In this document: positions 42,344-51,481 of the stretch, in pieces | Layout: each line of letters starts with the position of its first letter | Position numbering within the stretch: the first letter of the stretch is position 1 | From: Arthrobacter sp. CAN_C5 | GTDB lineage: Bacteria > Actinomycetota > Actinomycetes > Actinomycetales > Micrococcaceae | NCBI RefSeq assembly: GCF_017875735.1 | Contig: NZ_JAGGMZ010000001.1 | Coordinates: forward strand, 3,720,001 to 3,784,000 | DNA: 64,000 nt | Direction: 5' to 3' | Notes under the pieces: model-generated | Databases searched by the model: none | Told to the model about the DNA's origin: nothing | Seen by the model: the letters and a program-made list of their open reading frames with translations, nothing else | Made by a program: the position numbers and the translations under genes

Positions 42344-43471
42344 ATGTCGCGGCCCCCACTCACCTCGCGAGCCCGCTCCTTTCTTCGCAATCGGACGCGG
42401 GTGGGTTTCCGGCGCAGCGCCAACTCACTGATCCCGGCCATTCAGATGACGGTCTGCGCGGTTGGTGCGTACGTGTTCGCTGAGCGGGTGCTCGGGCACG
42501 ACGGTCCGCTGTTCGCAGCAACCTCGTCGATGATCGCGCTCGGCTTCACCCGCGACCCGCGCCTGCGTCGCGTGCTTGAAGTGGGAGTGGGCTGCACCCT
42601 CGGCATTGCCCTGGGTGATGTGCTGCTGGCTTTGTTCGGCACCGGGATCTGGCAGGCCGCCGTCGTACTCTTCATTTCGATCCTGCTGGCACGGTTCCTG
42701 GACAGCGGCACCATTTTCACCACACAGCTGGGCCTGCAGTCGCTGCTGGTGGTGCTGTTGCCGGCGCCCGACGGCGGTCCGTTCACGCGCAGCGTCGACG
42801 CGATCGTCGGGGGCCTTTTCGCCCTGGTGATAGTGGTGCTGGCCCCGAAGGATCCGAGGAAGGAGCCCAAGACCAATGTGCGGGAGCTGCTGGGTGAGCT
42901 CTCGGACGTGCTGCGGGAATCCGCGACGGCACTGACCCGCAGCGACCCGACACTCGCCTGGCATGCCCTGATCAAGGCACGGAACTGCCAGCCTCTGATG
43001 GAGGGGCTGTCCGGGAGCATGGGTGCGGCCCAGGAGGTGGCGCGGCTGTCCCCCGCCTACCGTCGGCACCGCCTTGAGCTGGGCGAACTCAGAGGGTCGA
43101 TCGAATCGATTGACCTTGCCGTCCGGAATAGTCGCGTGTTCACCCGGCGGCTGACCTCAGTCATCAACCATGCGGCACTCACCGATGAGGCAGTGCAGGA
43201 ACTGTCGCAGGTCATCGAGGACACCGCCGACGCCGTTGACGTGCTGGGGCGTGCCCTCTCCGCGTCCGGTGCGCAGGAACGTGAGCTGTCCCTCCGGCAG
43301 GCGAGGGAAGACCTTGCAGCCGTCGCCACCATGCTGCACCCGAAGCTGCTGAGCATCCAGCGGCTCGAAGGCGAGGGGCTGGTCCTGCTGTTCCGCCCGC
43401 TGATCGTCGACCTGCTGGAAGCGACCGGTCTGCCCCACGACGAGGCCGCCGGGTACCTGCCCCGGCTGTGA
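42344..43471 (+). CDS. FUSC/aromatic acid exporter-like membrane protein
   Basis: This 375-residue protein has an N-terminal membrane domain of about six helices (LIPAIQMTVCAVGAYVFAERVLGHDGPLFAATSSMIALGFTRDPRLRRVLEVGVGCTLGIALG) and a C-terminal helical cytosolic domain. The pattern resembles the FUSC or aromatic-acid-exporter family. The ATG at 42344 is used; the frame extends to 42218 through the PHO box, which argues against the longer start. It is divergent from pstS but probably unrelated to phosphate. The substrate is unknown. Confidence 0.8.
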   Translation: MSRPPLTSRARSFLRNRTRVGFRRSANSLIPAIQMTVCAVGAYVFAERVLGHDGPLFAATSSMIALGFTRDPRLRRVLEVGVGCTLGIALGDVLLALFGTGIWQAAVVLFISILLARFLDSGTIFTTQLGLQSLLVVLLPAPDGGPFTRSVDAIVGGLFALVIVVLAPKDPRKEPKTNVRELLGELSDVLRESATALTRSDPTLAWHALIKARNCQPLMEGLSGSMGAAQEVARLSPAYRRHRLELGELRGSIESIDLAVRNSRVFTRRLTSVINHAALTDEAVQELSQVIEDTADAVDVLGRALSASGAQERELSLRQAREDLAAVATMLHPKLLSIQRLEGEGLVLLFRPLIVDLLEATGLPHDEAAGYLPRL

Positions 43472-43544
43472 GCCTGATCAAAGCGACGGCCAGCCGCAGT
43501 GTTTGTGCCGGTCACTGTCGTCGCCCGCCGGTACGTTAGAGACC

Positions 43545-44921
43545 ATGGCAACAAAGACAGCACGCCCGGCACGCACCTCTGCTCCCGCCTACCGGTGCGG
43601 TGAATGCGGGTGGACCACCGCCAAATGGGTTGGCCGGTGCGGGGAATGCCAGGCCTGGGGCACGGTCGAGGAGACCGGCCAGGTAGTGGCACGGACGACG
43701 GCGGCAGTCACGGTTGCCTCCCCCGCCCTGAAAATCGCGGAGATCGATGCCAGCGCTGCCTCCTACCAGCCCACCCAGATCGGCGAGCTGGACCGGGTGC
43801 TCGGTGGCGGCCTCGTGCCTGGGGCGGTAATCCTCCTCGCCGGGGAACCCGGGGTGGGCAAGTCCACTCTGGTGCTCGACGTAGCGGCTCGGGTTGCACG
43901 ACTTGGCAAAGATGTCCTCTACATTACGGGCGAGGAGTCCTCAGCCCAGGTGAAACTGCGGGCTGAGCGGATCGGAGCCCTTGCCGAAACCCTGTACCTG
44001 ACCGCCGAGTCCGACCTCGGCCAGGCCCTCGGTCAGGTGGAGCGGTTGTCGCCGTCCCTGCTGATCGTCGACTCCGTTCAGACCCTGAGCAGTTCAGCGG
44101 TGGACGGCACCGCCGGTGGCGTGACCCAGGTCCGGGAGGTGGCGGCGTCGTTGATTGCCGCCGCGAAGACCCGGGGCATGACCACCATCCTGGTGGGCCA
44201 TGTCACCAAGGACGGCTCGATCGCGGGCCCGCGCCTGCTGGAACACCTGGTGGATGTGGTGTGCCAGTTTGAGGGCGACCGCCATTCGCGGCTCCGGCTG
44301 ATGCGGGCCATCAAGAACCGTTACGGGCCCACCGACGAGGTGGGGTGTTTCGACCTCACCGAGACCGGGGTCGAGGGCCTCGCCGACCCCAGCGGCCTGT
44401 TTGTCTCACGCACCAAGGACCCGGTTTCCGGCACCTGCATTACGGTGACCCTCGAGGGACGCCGGCCGTTGCTGGCCGAGGTGCAGGCCCTGCTTGCCGA
44501 GTCCTCAAACTCACAACCCCGACGCGCCACCAGCGGGCTCGACAGTTCGCGCGTTGCGATGCTGCTGGCGGTGCTGCAGCGGCGCGCGTCGCTAAGCCTG
44601 CATAAGGATGACAGCTATGTGGCGACGGTCGGCGGGGTCAAACTCAGTGAGCCGGCCACCGATCTGGCGGTTGCGTTGGCGATCGCGTCCGCGAAGACGA
44701 ACCAGCCGCTTGCCGCACGGCTGATCGCGTTCGGCGAGGTGGGGCTTGCCGGTGAGGTCCGGCCGGTGCCAGGGATCGCCCAGCGGGTGCAGGAGGCGGA
44801 GCGGCTCGGCTTCACCCACGCGGTGGTGCCAGCATCCCCCAACGGGCCAGGCAGGGTGCCCGCCGGTTTCACGGTCCACGAGGTCTCAACCCTGACTCAG
44901 GCCCTCGAGTTGTTGTTTTAG
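43545..44921 (+). CDS. radA: DNA repair protein RadA
   Basis: This RecA-like branch-migration factor acts in recombinational repair. Its 458 residues comprise an N-terminal zinc finger (CGECGWTTAKWVGRCGECQAW), a RecA core with Walker A AGEPGVGKSTLVLDVA and the RadA-specific RAIKNRYGPTDEVGCFDLTE (KNRFG-type) motif, and a C-terminal Lon-protease-like domain (about 300-458). The ATG at 43545 starts just before the zinc finger. It is followed 164 bases later by disA, the usual pairing in Gram-positive bacteria. Confidence 0.96.
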   Translation: MATKTARPARTSAPAYRCGECGWTTAKWVGRCGECQAWGTVEETGQVVARTTAAVTVASPALKIAEIDASAASYQPTQIGELDRVLGGGLVPGAVILLAGEPGVGKSTLVLDVAARVARLGKDVLYITGEESSAQVKLRAERIGALAETLYLTAESDLGQALGQVERLSPSLLIVDSVQTLSSSAVDGTAGGVTQVREVAASLIAAAKTRGMTTILVGHVTKDGSIAGPRLLEHLVDVVCQFEGDRHSRLRLMRAIKNRYGPTDEVGCFDLTETGVEGLADPSGLFVSRTKDPVSGTCITVTLEGRRPLLAEVQALLAESSNSQPRRATSGLDSSRVAMLLAVLQRRASLSLHKDDSYVATVGGVKLSEPATDLAVALAIASAKTNQPLAARLIAFGEVGLAGEVRPVPGIAQRVQEAERLGFTHAVVPASPNGPGRVPAGFTVHEVSTLTQALELLF

Positions 44922-45085
44922 AGAAGCCCAGACCGACCAACCGTTACGAATTTGCGCAGCTAACCGGTATCCGGGTTTAGGCAGCGTTCCCACTAGGATT
45001 GGAACGGCTGCGCTGGTGTCTGCGCGGCAGGGCCTTGCGCATCCGGATTCCGGCTGGCAATGCCGGTAGCCGGAAGGAAGTGGCA

Positions 45086-46162
45086 ATGGTTCGCAGTCCA
45101 GAGGACGCGTTGAAGGCCACCCTGGCGCGCGTTGCGCCCGGCACCGCACTGCGGGACGGACTGGAGCGTATCCTTCGTGGGCGCACCGGGGCACTGATTG
45201 TGCTCGGCTTTGACCGGACGGTGGATTCGATCTGTTCCGGCGGGTTCGACATCGGGATCACTTTCTCCCCCACCAGGCTGCGGGAGCTCGCGAAGATGGA
45301 CGGCGCGATCGTCTGCGACAAGGACGCGAGCAACATCCTGCGGGCCGCCGTGCAACTGGTCCCGGACCACACCATCGACACCCAGGAGTCGGGGACGCGG
45401 CACCGGACCGCCGAGCGGGTGGCGATCCAAACCGGGCTCCCGGTGATTTCCGTCAGCCAGTCAATGCAGATTATTGCCCTGTACATCAACGGCCTCCGGC
45501 ACGTGCTGGAAGGCTCAGAACCGGTCCTCGCACGCGCCAACCAGGCCCTCGCCACCCTCGAGCGTTACCGTGCCCGCCTGGACCAGGTCACCGGGTCCCT
45601 GTCGGCGCTGGAGATCGAGGCGATGGTCACGGTGCGCGATGTGGCGGTGACACTGCAGCGCCAGGAAATGGTCAGACGAATTTCCGAGGAAATCTCGCAG
45701 TATGTGCTCGAGCTCGGTGTGGACGGCCGGCTGCTTACCCTGCAGGTCGAGGAGCTGACGACCGGGCTCGGACCAGGCAGCGAACTGGTGCTCAGGGACT
45801 ACCTGGACATAGGGGTGGCGACGCCGGTCGTGGAGGAACAGCTCGCCACGCTGCGGGGGTTCAGCTCGACGGAATTGATCGACCTGGGCACGATCGCCAG
45901 CGTCGTCGGGTTCAACCCCTCGATCGACTCACTCGACGCGGTGGTGCAGCCCAGGGGTTTCCGGCTGGTCTCGGGAATCAAGGCTGTCCCGCCTGCCGTC
46001 GCCAACCGGCTGGTCGACCATTTCGGGGGCCTGCAGAACCTGATGGCCGCGAACATCGAGGACCTGATGGCCGTGGATGGCATCGGCGAGCAGCGGGCGC
46101 GCACGGTCCGGGAAGGGCTCTCCCGGATCGCCGAGACGAGCCTGCTCGACCGCTTTATGTAG
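45086..46162 (+). CDS. disA: DNA integrity scanning diadenylate cyclase DisA
   Basis: DisA makes c-di-AMP from two ATP and pauses on branched DNA. Its 358 residues comprise the N-terminal DAC domain with catalytic DGAIVCDKD and SGTRHRTAERVA (RHR), a linker helical domain, and a C-terminal RuvA-like helix-hairpin-helix region (LVDHFGGLQNLMAANIEDLMAVDGIGEQRARTVREGL). The ATG at 45086 has GGAAGGAAG upstream; the frame start at 44999 adds unrelated residues. RadA, its known functional partner, is encoded just upstream. Confidence 0.96.
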   Translation: MVRSPEDALKATLARVAPGTALRDGLERILRGRTGALIVLGFDRTVDSICSGGFDIGITFSPTRLRELAKMDGAIVCDKDASNILRAAVQLVPDHTIDTQESGTRHRTAERVAIQTGLPVISVSQSMQIIALYINGLRHVLEGSEPVLARANQALATLERYRARLDQVTGSLSALEIEAMVTVRDVAVTLQRQEMVRRISEEISQYVLELGVDGRLLTLQVEELTTGLGPGSELVLRDYLDIGVATPVVEEQLATLRGFSSTELIDLGTIASVVGFNPSIDSLDAVVQPRGFRLVSGIKAVPPAVANRLVDHFGGLQNLMAANIEDLMAVDGIGEQRARTVREGLSRIAETSLLDRFM

Positions 46163-46227
46163 GCAGCCGGTTCGTCAAGCCAATCGGCGTTCAGGCGACC
46201 GGTTCGTTAGAGACCGCGGTGGGGACG

Positions 46228-46914
46228 CTACTGCAGTTCGAAGGTCGACGCGTCGCTGGTCCTGTCTCCGAGGGATACCGTCAGGTCATAGGAACCCGGG
46301 GCGGGGGTCGCTTCGACCGTCTCACAGCCGGGTAAGCTGCGGATCCGTTCCCAGGTGAAGTTCGCCTCTTCCGAACCGCCGGCCGGTATCTCGCGGATGA
46401 GATCCTCCGCACCCTCCTGGCAGTCGGCTGAGGAGAAAACCCGGTTCTCTCCGCTGGTGACCAGGAATTCCATCTGCGAGGTGCCCACATTAACCGGGCA
46501 GGCCTCGTCCCCGGTGTTGGAAACCGTCAGCGTGAGTACTGGGTTCCGCTCCGGCTCGTAGGCCTCAGCATCAGTGGACGCAGCGACCTCCACCTGGGCT
46601 TCCGCGCAGGCGTCCTCCGTCGGGGAGGGGGACGCGGATGGCTCTTCGGTCGGCTCGGAAGTCTCGGCGGGCCCGGTCGACTCGGCTGCCGCCGGGGTAG
46701 GGGTTGCGGGCGCAGCGGACGGGGCAGCTGTGGGGGCGGGTGCAGCTTCGCCGTTCTGGTCGCCGCCGATCAGCCCGGCGATCACGATTCCGGCCCACAC
46801 CAGGGCGCCAACCACCAGGAGGGCCAGGATCAGCACGGCGATTCTGCGCCGGTGATAAACCCGGGGGCTGACCCGTGGCGTGCCGTCCCGCGAAGTATCC
46901 CCCTGCGAATCCAT
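46228..46914 (-). CDS. Membrane-anchored secreted protein with Pro/Ala/Thr-rich stalk
   Basis: This 228-residue protein has a basic N-terminus (VSPRVYHRRR), one membrane helix (IAVLILALLVVGALVWAGIVIAGLIGG, about 25-51), a low-complexity Ala/Pro/Thr/Ser/Glu stalk (about 55-100) and a C-terminal Ig-like beta domain with four cysteines (in DACAEAQ, EACPVNV, SADCQEG and LPGCETV) likely forming disulfides. It has type II/signal-anchor topology, with the domain outside the cell. Function is unknown. It overlaps nothing once mutY is started at 47001. Confidence 0.7.
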   Translation of the reverse strand: MDSQGDTSRDGTPRVSPRVYHRRRIAVLILALLVVGALVWAGIVIAGLIGGDQNGEAAPAPTAAPSAAPATPTPAAAESTGPAETSEPTEEPSASPSPTEDACAEAQVEVAASTDAEAYEPERNPVLTLTVSNTGDEACPVNVGTSQMEFLVTSGENRVFSSADCQEGAEDLIREIPAGGSEEANFTWERIRSLPGCETVEATPAPGSYDLTVSLGDRTSDASTFELQ

Positions 46915-47000
46915 GCCTTAAGGCTAGGGACCCCGGACCCGGATACCTGTCACACCACGCCGGTCAGTACAGTATTGATGGTCAACTAACAGGAGGGTTA

Positions 47001-47948
47001 ATGGATCCGGTGTCACCTGCCCGGCTGCATCAGCGCATCATCGAGTGGTTCGATGCCGAAGCCCGAAACCTGCCCTGGCGCGGGCCCACCCGCACCCCGT
47101 GGGCCGTCATGGTGAGCGAATTCATGCTGCAGCAGACGCCCGTGGTGCGGGTACTGCCGGTCTTTACCGAGTGGATGTCCCGGTGGCCCACCCCTGCTGA
47201 TCTTTCGGCGGCGGGCCCTGGCGAGGCAGTACGGAACTGGGGCAGGCTGGGTTATCCACGGCGGGCTCTCCGCCTGCATGGAGCCGCCCACACAATCGTG
47301 GAGCGCCATCACGGTGAGGTCCCCGATACCTATGACGAGTTGCTGACCCTCCCCGGGGTTGGCACCTACACCGCGGCAGCGATCGCGGCATTTGCCTTCG
47401 GGAAACGGGAGACCGTGGTGGACACCAACATCCGCCGGGTGCACGCCCGCCTGATAGGCGGCGAAGCGTTACCTGCGCCAGCCCTTACGGCCGCCGAAAT
47501 GCGGCGTGCCGCAGGACTAATGCCCGACGACGACGCCCGTTCCGTGCGCTGGAACGCCGCGGTGATGGAACTCGGTGCGCTGGTGTGCACCGCCCGGTCC
47601 CCGAAATGCGAACAGTGCCCGGTGCTTGAGAGCTGTGCGTGGGTGGCAGCTGGCCGCCCGGAACCGCTGTATGTGCCCAAGGGTCAGGCGTGGGCAGGTA
47701 CCGACCGCCAGGTGCGGGGGGCGATGATGGGGGTGCTCCGGGACGCGGCCGGACCGGTGATCCGGGAGTTACTCGTCGCTGAGCCCGTGGACCTGACCCT
47801 CAATGCGGGACCCGGTGTCCCCGTGTCACCGCTGCTGAAACTGCACCGGCTGAACGCGCCCACGGACCAGCTGGAAAGGTCGCTGACCGGCCTGGTGAAG
47901 GACGGCCTGGCGCGTGAAACTCCTGAGGGGATCGCGCTCCCCCGCTAG
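47001..47948 (+). CDS. mutY: A/G-specific adenine glycosylase
   Basis: This enzyme removes adenine mispaired with 8-oxoguanine. Its 315 residues include LPWRGPTRTPWAVMVSEFMLQQTPV (catalytic Glu), HhH-GPD hairpin LPGVGTYTAAAIAAFAFGK with catalytic Asp in VVDTNIRRVHAR, and an iron-sulphur cluster loop CTARSPKCEQCPVLESC. The ATG at 47001 has AGGAGG upstream. The C-terminal NUDIX-like 8-oxoG recognition domain is reduced, as is common in actinobacterial forms. It is convergent with the dha operon, eight bases apart. Confidence 0.94.
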   Translation: MDPVSPARLHQRIIEWFDAEARNLPWRGPTRTPWAVMVSEFMLQQTPVVRVLPVFTEWMSRWPTPADLSAAGPGEAVRNWGRLGYPRRALRLHGAAHTIVERHHGEVPDTYDELLTLPGVGTYTAAAIAAFAFGKRETVVDTNIRRVHARLIGGEALPAPALTAAEMRRAAGLMPDDDARSVRWNAAVMELGALVCTARSPKCEQCPVLESCAWVAAGRPEPLYVPKGQAWAGTDRQVRGAMMGVLRDAAGPVIRELLVAEPVDLTLNAGPGVPVSPLLKLHRLNAPTDQLERSLTGLVKDGLARETPEGIALPR

Positions 47949-47955
47949 CTGTGCC

Positions 47956-48702
47956 CTACCCTGCGGCCAGTTCACCGAATCCGCTGGTGACTTCGCTGCC
48001 GATCTGGTCGATCGCCTTCTGCGCGTCCGGACCGGCCGCAGACGCGGTCAGGACCTTGCCCTGCCCCAGCCCCAGGCTCATCAGGAGCATCACCGATTTC
48101 GCGTCGACGCCGTTCACACTCACCTCAGCGTCCAGTTCGCTCATCATTCGGGCGAGGGTGGCAGCCGGCCGTGCGTGGAGCCCCATGGGGTTCGGCAGCT
48201 CCCAGGACCCTTCAACGGGCTCCCCCTCGGTGACGGCCGAACCCGCCTGCACGTCCCCCGGGGCAGCGGCTGCATGGCTGACGAAAGGCTCAAGGGCAAC
48301 CGGATCCAGGGCCACCACTGCTGCCTCGGCCGCACGGACCACCTGATCGGCGTCGGCACCGGTCTGGGCTTCGACGGCCGCGGCGACCGCCCCCTCGACC
48401 AGGGCGGCGCGGGCCAGCCGTACCCTCCCCCGTTGGTCATTGTCGATAAACTCCAGTACCATCTCAGCGGTCATCACTGCTGACCCCAGGTCAGTCAGCA
48501 CCACGACCCCCGCACCGCTGTCCGCGGCTGAAATCGCTGCCAGCACCTTCTCAAAACTGGTCCCGATCCGCGACTTCCCTTCAGCGTCCTCGACCCCTCC
48601 TGCAGGTACCAGTTCGACGTCGGATGCCATCTGCCGGGACAGATCACACACCCCCTCAGCGATCTTCGAGCTATGCGACACGATGACCAGGCCGACGTTC
48701 AC
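47956..48702 (-). CDS. dhaM: PTS-dependent dihydroxyacetone kinase phosphotransferase subunit DhaM
   Basis: DhaM relays phosphate from PTS HPr/enzyme I to DhaL-bound ADP. Its 248 residues comprise a mannose-type EIIA domain (1-130; active His in VGLVIVSHSSKIAEGV) and a fused HPr domain (about 165-245; active His in PNPMGLHARPAATLA). The enzyme-I-like third domain of Escherichia coli DhaM is absent. The GTG overlaps the dhaL stop as GTGA. The only enzyme I gene in the window is ptsI at 23.7 kb. Confidence 0.93.
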   Translation of the reverse strand: MNVGLVIVSHSSKIAEGVCDLSRQMASDVELVPAGGVEDAEGKSRIGTSFEKVLAAISAADSGAGVVVLTDLGSAVMTAEMVLEFIDNDQRGRVRLARAALVEGAVAAAVEAQTGADADQVVRAAEAAVVALDPVALEPFVSHAAAAPGDVQAGSAVTEGEPVEGSWELPNPMGLHARPAATLARMMSELDAEVSVNGVDAKSVMLLMSLGLGQGKVLTASAAGPDAQKAIDQIGSEVTSGFGELAAG

Positions 48703-49352
48703 GGCTGCCCTCCCGCAGCATCGACTGCAGCCTGCAGGATCAACCCGGTGGAGACCGCGCCGGGATCAAGATGCCCGGCGCTGCGTTCGCCCAGGTAGCT
48801 TGCCCGCCCTTTCCGGGCGATCAGTGGTTCGGTGGCGGTGGCACCGGCGTTGGCTGCGTTGGCTGCCGCCGCTAGCACCTCGACCACTGACGCTCCGGCC
48901 ATCGCCGCTGTTCCCGCCGCCTCCACGGCGGGAGTCCACGCATCAACCATCGTCTTGTCGCCTGGCTCAGCCTTCCCGCGGGCTACCACCCCGTCCCTGG
49001 CGGCGGTCAACAGCCCGACGACGTCGTCGGGCCCGATCTGCTCGGTATCTCCCAGTGAGGTGGCGGCTCGCAGGAACGCCGTCCCGTACAGCGGGCCGGC
49101 GGCACCGCCGACCGAGGACATCAGGGTCATCGCGGCCAGCTTCAGCATGGCCGCCGGGGTACCGGGGTCGGCCCCGTCAAGCTTCGCCAGAACGGCAGAA
49201 AAGCCGCGATCCAGATTTTCTCCGTGATCAGCGTCGCCGATCGCACGGTCCAGGTCGATGAGCTCCTGGCGGTGTTCGCCGATCACCCGCGCACTTTCCC
49301 GCAGCCAATCCACCACCCATACCGTAGTGAGGGTGGCAGCTCCTTCGGCCAC
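48699..49352 (-). CDS. dhaL: Dihydroxyacetone kinase ADP-binding subunit DhaL
   Basis: DhaL holds the ADP that is phosphorylated by DhaM and transfers phosphate to dihydroxyacetone on DhaK. Its 217 residues include LIDLDRAIGDADHGENLDRGF (magnesium-binding Asp cluster), MTLMSSVGGAAGPLYGTAFLRAA and ATEPLIARKGRASYLGERSAGHLDPGAVST. GTG at 49352 immediately follows the dhaK stop and is the likeliest start; later GTG codons are possible. It is coupled to dhaM downstream by GTGA. Confidence 0.92.
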   Translation of the reverse strand: MAEGAATLTTVWVVDWLRESARVIGEHRQELIDLDRAIGDADHGENLDRGFSAVLAKLDGADPGTPAAMLKLAAMTLMSSVGGAAGPLYGTAFLRAATSLGDTEQIGPDDVVGLLTAARDGVVARGKAEPGDKTMVDAWTPAVEAAGTAAMAGASVVEVLAAAANAANAGATATEPLIARKGRASYLGERSAGHLDPGAVSTGLILQAAVDAAGGQP

Positions 49353-49353
49353 C

Positions 49354-50355
49354 CTAGACCCCCCAGCGGAGTGCGGCGGTCCGGACCGGGGAGTCCCACA
49401 GCTCGACCATCTCGTCGTCCAGGCGCAGCACGCTGATGGAGGCGCCCTGCATTTCCAGTGCCGTGATGTAGTTGCCCACCAGTGAGCGTTCGACGACGAT
49501 CCCGCGTTCCTCGAGCAACTGGCGGGCCCGGCGGTAGACGATGTACAGCTCGCTCGCCGGAGTGCCCCCCATCCCGTTGACGAACAGCAGGACGCGCTCA
49601 CCGCTGCCCACCCCGAGGTCTGAGAGAATCGGCTCCATCAGCCGCCCGGTGATCCCGTCGGCGGGCTCCATCGCGATCCGGTGCCGGCCCGGTTCCCCGT
49701 GGATGCCAATCCCGATCTCGATCTCCTCGTCCGTGAGCTCGAAGCTCGGCTGACCGGCGTGCGGGACGGTGCAGGCGGCCAGGGCCACCCCCATTGACCT
49801 GACATTGTCGATGACCCGCTGGGCCACCGCAGTTACAGCGTCGAGGGTGTCGCCCCGTTCCGCTGCGCCACCGGCAATTCGCTCGACCAGTACCGTGCCG
49901 CCAACCCCACGACGGCCCGCGGTGTACAGCGAGTCCTCAACGGCGACGTCGTCGTTCACCAGGACGGACCGGACCGTGACTCCCTCGGCTTCCGCCAGTT
50001 CCGCTGCAGTCTCGAAATTGAGGACGTCGCCGGTGTAGTTCTTGACGATGTGCAGCACTCCCGCCCCACCATCGACGGCCGTGGTGGCGGGGAGGATCTG
50101 GTCGGGTGTCGGGGAGGTAAACATCGCGCCCGGCACCGCGGCATCGAGCATGCCCATCCCCACATACCCGGCATGCAGGGGTTCGTGGCCGCTGCCACCA
50201 CCCGAGACCAGTCCCACCTTTCCCTGACGGGGCGCGTCACGGCGGGTGATAAACAGGGGATCCGGGTGGACCCTGACCAGGTCCGCGTGCGCAGCCCCGA
50301 ACCCTTCCACTGACTCAGTGACCACCTGTCTGGGATCGTTGATTAGCTTTTTCAT
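49354..50355 (-). CDS. dhaK: Dihydroxyacetone kinase substrate-binding subunit DhaK
   Basis: DhaK covalently binds dihydroxyacetone through a histidine hemiaminal and receives phosphate from DhaL. Its 333 residues include [42 protein letters not shown] (Gly-rich loop near residue 50), [13 protein letters not shown], and the active His in [14 protein letters not shown]. It is the promoter-proximal gene of dhaKLM. Product dihydroxyacetone phosphate enters glycolysis. Confidence 0.95.
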   Translation of the reverse strand: MKKLINDPRQVVTESVEGFGAAHADLVRVHPDPLFITRRDAPRQGKVGLVSGGGSGHEPLHAGYVGMGMLDAAVPGAMFTSPTPDQILPATTAVDGGAGVLHIVKNYTGDVLNFETAAELAEAEGVTVRSVLVNDDVAVEDSLYTAGRRGVGGTVLVERIAGGAAERGDTLDAVTAVAQRVIDNVRSMGVALAACTVPHAGQPSFELTDEEIEIGIGIHGEPGRHRIAMEPADGITGRLMEPILSDLGVGSGERVLLFVNGMGGTPASELYIVYRRARQLLEERGIVVERSLVGNYITALEMQGASISVLRLDDEMVELWDSPVRTAALRWGV

Positions 50356-50530
50356 GGCGGCTCCTCGGTGAACGGGCATGGATATCTTGGGTTTGACGGG
50401 CCCGCCGGACCTGCTGGGCTTGTCTGAACCCTACCCTCAGCCCAACCCCTTGCCTATAGGGGCAACTACTGGTCCAGCTCAGGTGAAGGCACTGGCGTGC
50501 CGGCGCAGGTACCTGGACGTTTAACTGACT

Positions 50531-50571
50531 GTGGGAGGGGCCCCGAGCTGAAACAGCTCGGCCCCTCCCAC
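50531..50571. terminator. Strong hairpin between dhaK promoter region and csbD-like gene
   Basis: GTGGGAGGGGCC...GAGCTG pairs with CAGCTCGGCCCCTCCCAC around an AAA loop, with one small bulge. It most probably ends the csbD-like transcript on the minus strand. Confidence 0.8.
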
Positions 50572-50638
50572 AGGGAGAATCCTCGATTTGGCTTCCGCCG
50601 ACAATTAATAGTCTTGCGGATACCGGCGCGGACCAGAA

Positions 50639-50821
50639 CTAGCGGTTGTCACCCTTGAAAACGTCCTTGACGTTCTCGCCAGCATTCTTGATGTCGCCCG
50701 AGGCCTGGTCTTTGTGACCGTCGGCTTCCATCTTTTCGTTGCCGGTGAGCTTGCCAACGCCTTCTTTGATCTTGCCGCCCAGCTTCTCGCCGGAGTTTGC
50801 TGCCTTGTCGTCTGCACCCAT
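50639..50821 (-). CDS. CsbD-like general stress protein
   Basis: This 60-residue hydrophilic protein of the CsbD family has the repeating pattern EKLGGKIKEGVGKLTGNEKMEADG and ASGDIKNAGENVKDVFKG, with no cysteines or aromatic core, likely disordered and inducible by stress. Relatives in Bacillus are under SigB. Function is unknown. AAAGTAGG lies upstream of the ATG. A strong hairpin follows the stop. Confidence 0.88.
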   Translation of the reverse strand: MGADDKAANSGEKLGGKIKEGVGKLTGNEKMEADGHKDQASGDIKNAGENVKDVFKGDNR

Positions 50822-50902
50822 AGTGTGACCTACTTTCGCTCGGTTGGACCCCGGTTTCGGGATCCGCTTGTCGCATCGTCATAGATGCCAAGCCCCCTTA
50901 GC

Positions 50903-51454
50903 TTATCTATCCACGGGCCGGGATGCCACCTTTGCCGCCGGTTGATTCCCGAGCTGACGGATCATCCGCGTGTTGCCAAGGGTGTTGGGTTTAACCCTGG
51001 CGAGGTCGAGGAACTCCGCCACGCCCTCGTCGTGGGAGCGGAGGAGCTCCGAATAGACCGTGGGGTCCACCGCTGATTGATCCGCCATCACCTGGAATCC
51101 CTGGCGTTGGAAGAACTTCACTTCGAAGGTCAGGCAGAAGACACGTTCGACGCCGAGGTCGAGGGCATCGGCGAGCAGCCACTCCACCAGCGCGGTGCCG
51201 ACACCGCGGCCCTGTGCGGCGCGCGACGTGGCGAGGGTGCGGATCTCCGCCAGGTCCTCCCACATGACGTGCAGTGCGCCGCAGCCGAGGACGCCGTCGT
51301 CGTCCTCGGCAATGCGGAATTCCTGCAGACCCTCGTAATAGGCGACCGTCTCCTTGGCCATCAGCACCCGGTTGTCGGCCAGCGGCGCCACCAGTGCCTT
51401 GATCGCTGGGACGTCGGCGGTGCGGGCGGGCCGGATCCTGAAGGAAGAATTCAC
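50903..51454 (-). CDS. Amino-acid N-acetyltransferase (short ArgA-like GNAT)
   Basis: This 183-residue GNAT is of the type used by actinobacteria as a single-domain N-acetylglutamate synthase. Seen: FRIRPARTADVPAIKALVAPLADNRVLMAKETVAYYEGLQEFRIAED, the CoA-binding RAAQGRGVGTALVEWLLADA and VFCLTFEVKFFQRQGFQ. The length and this sequence form fit the mycobacterial ArgA-like proteins, so acetylation of glutamate for arginine synthesis is the likely role. GTG start. Neighbours are not arginine genes. Confidence 0.8.
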   Translation of the reverse strand: MNSSFRIRPARTADVPAIKALVAPLADNRVLMAKETVAYYEGLQEFRIAEDDDGVLGCGALHVMWEDLAEIRTLATSRAAQGRGVGTALVEWLLADALDLGVERVFCLTFEVKFFQRQGFQVMADQSAVDPTVYSELLRSHDEGVAEFLDLARVKPNTLGNTRMIRQLGNQPAAKVASRPVDR

Positions 51455-51481
51455 TACCGAAGTCTAGCGGCGCCGGTACTG

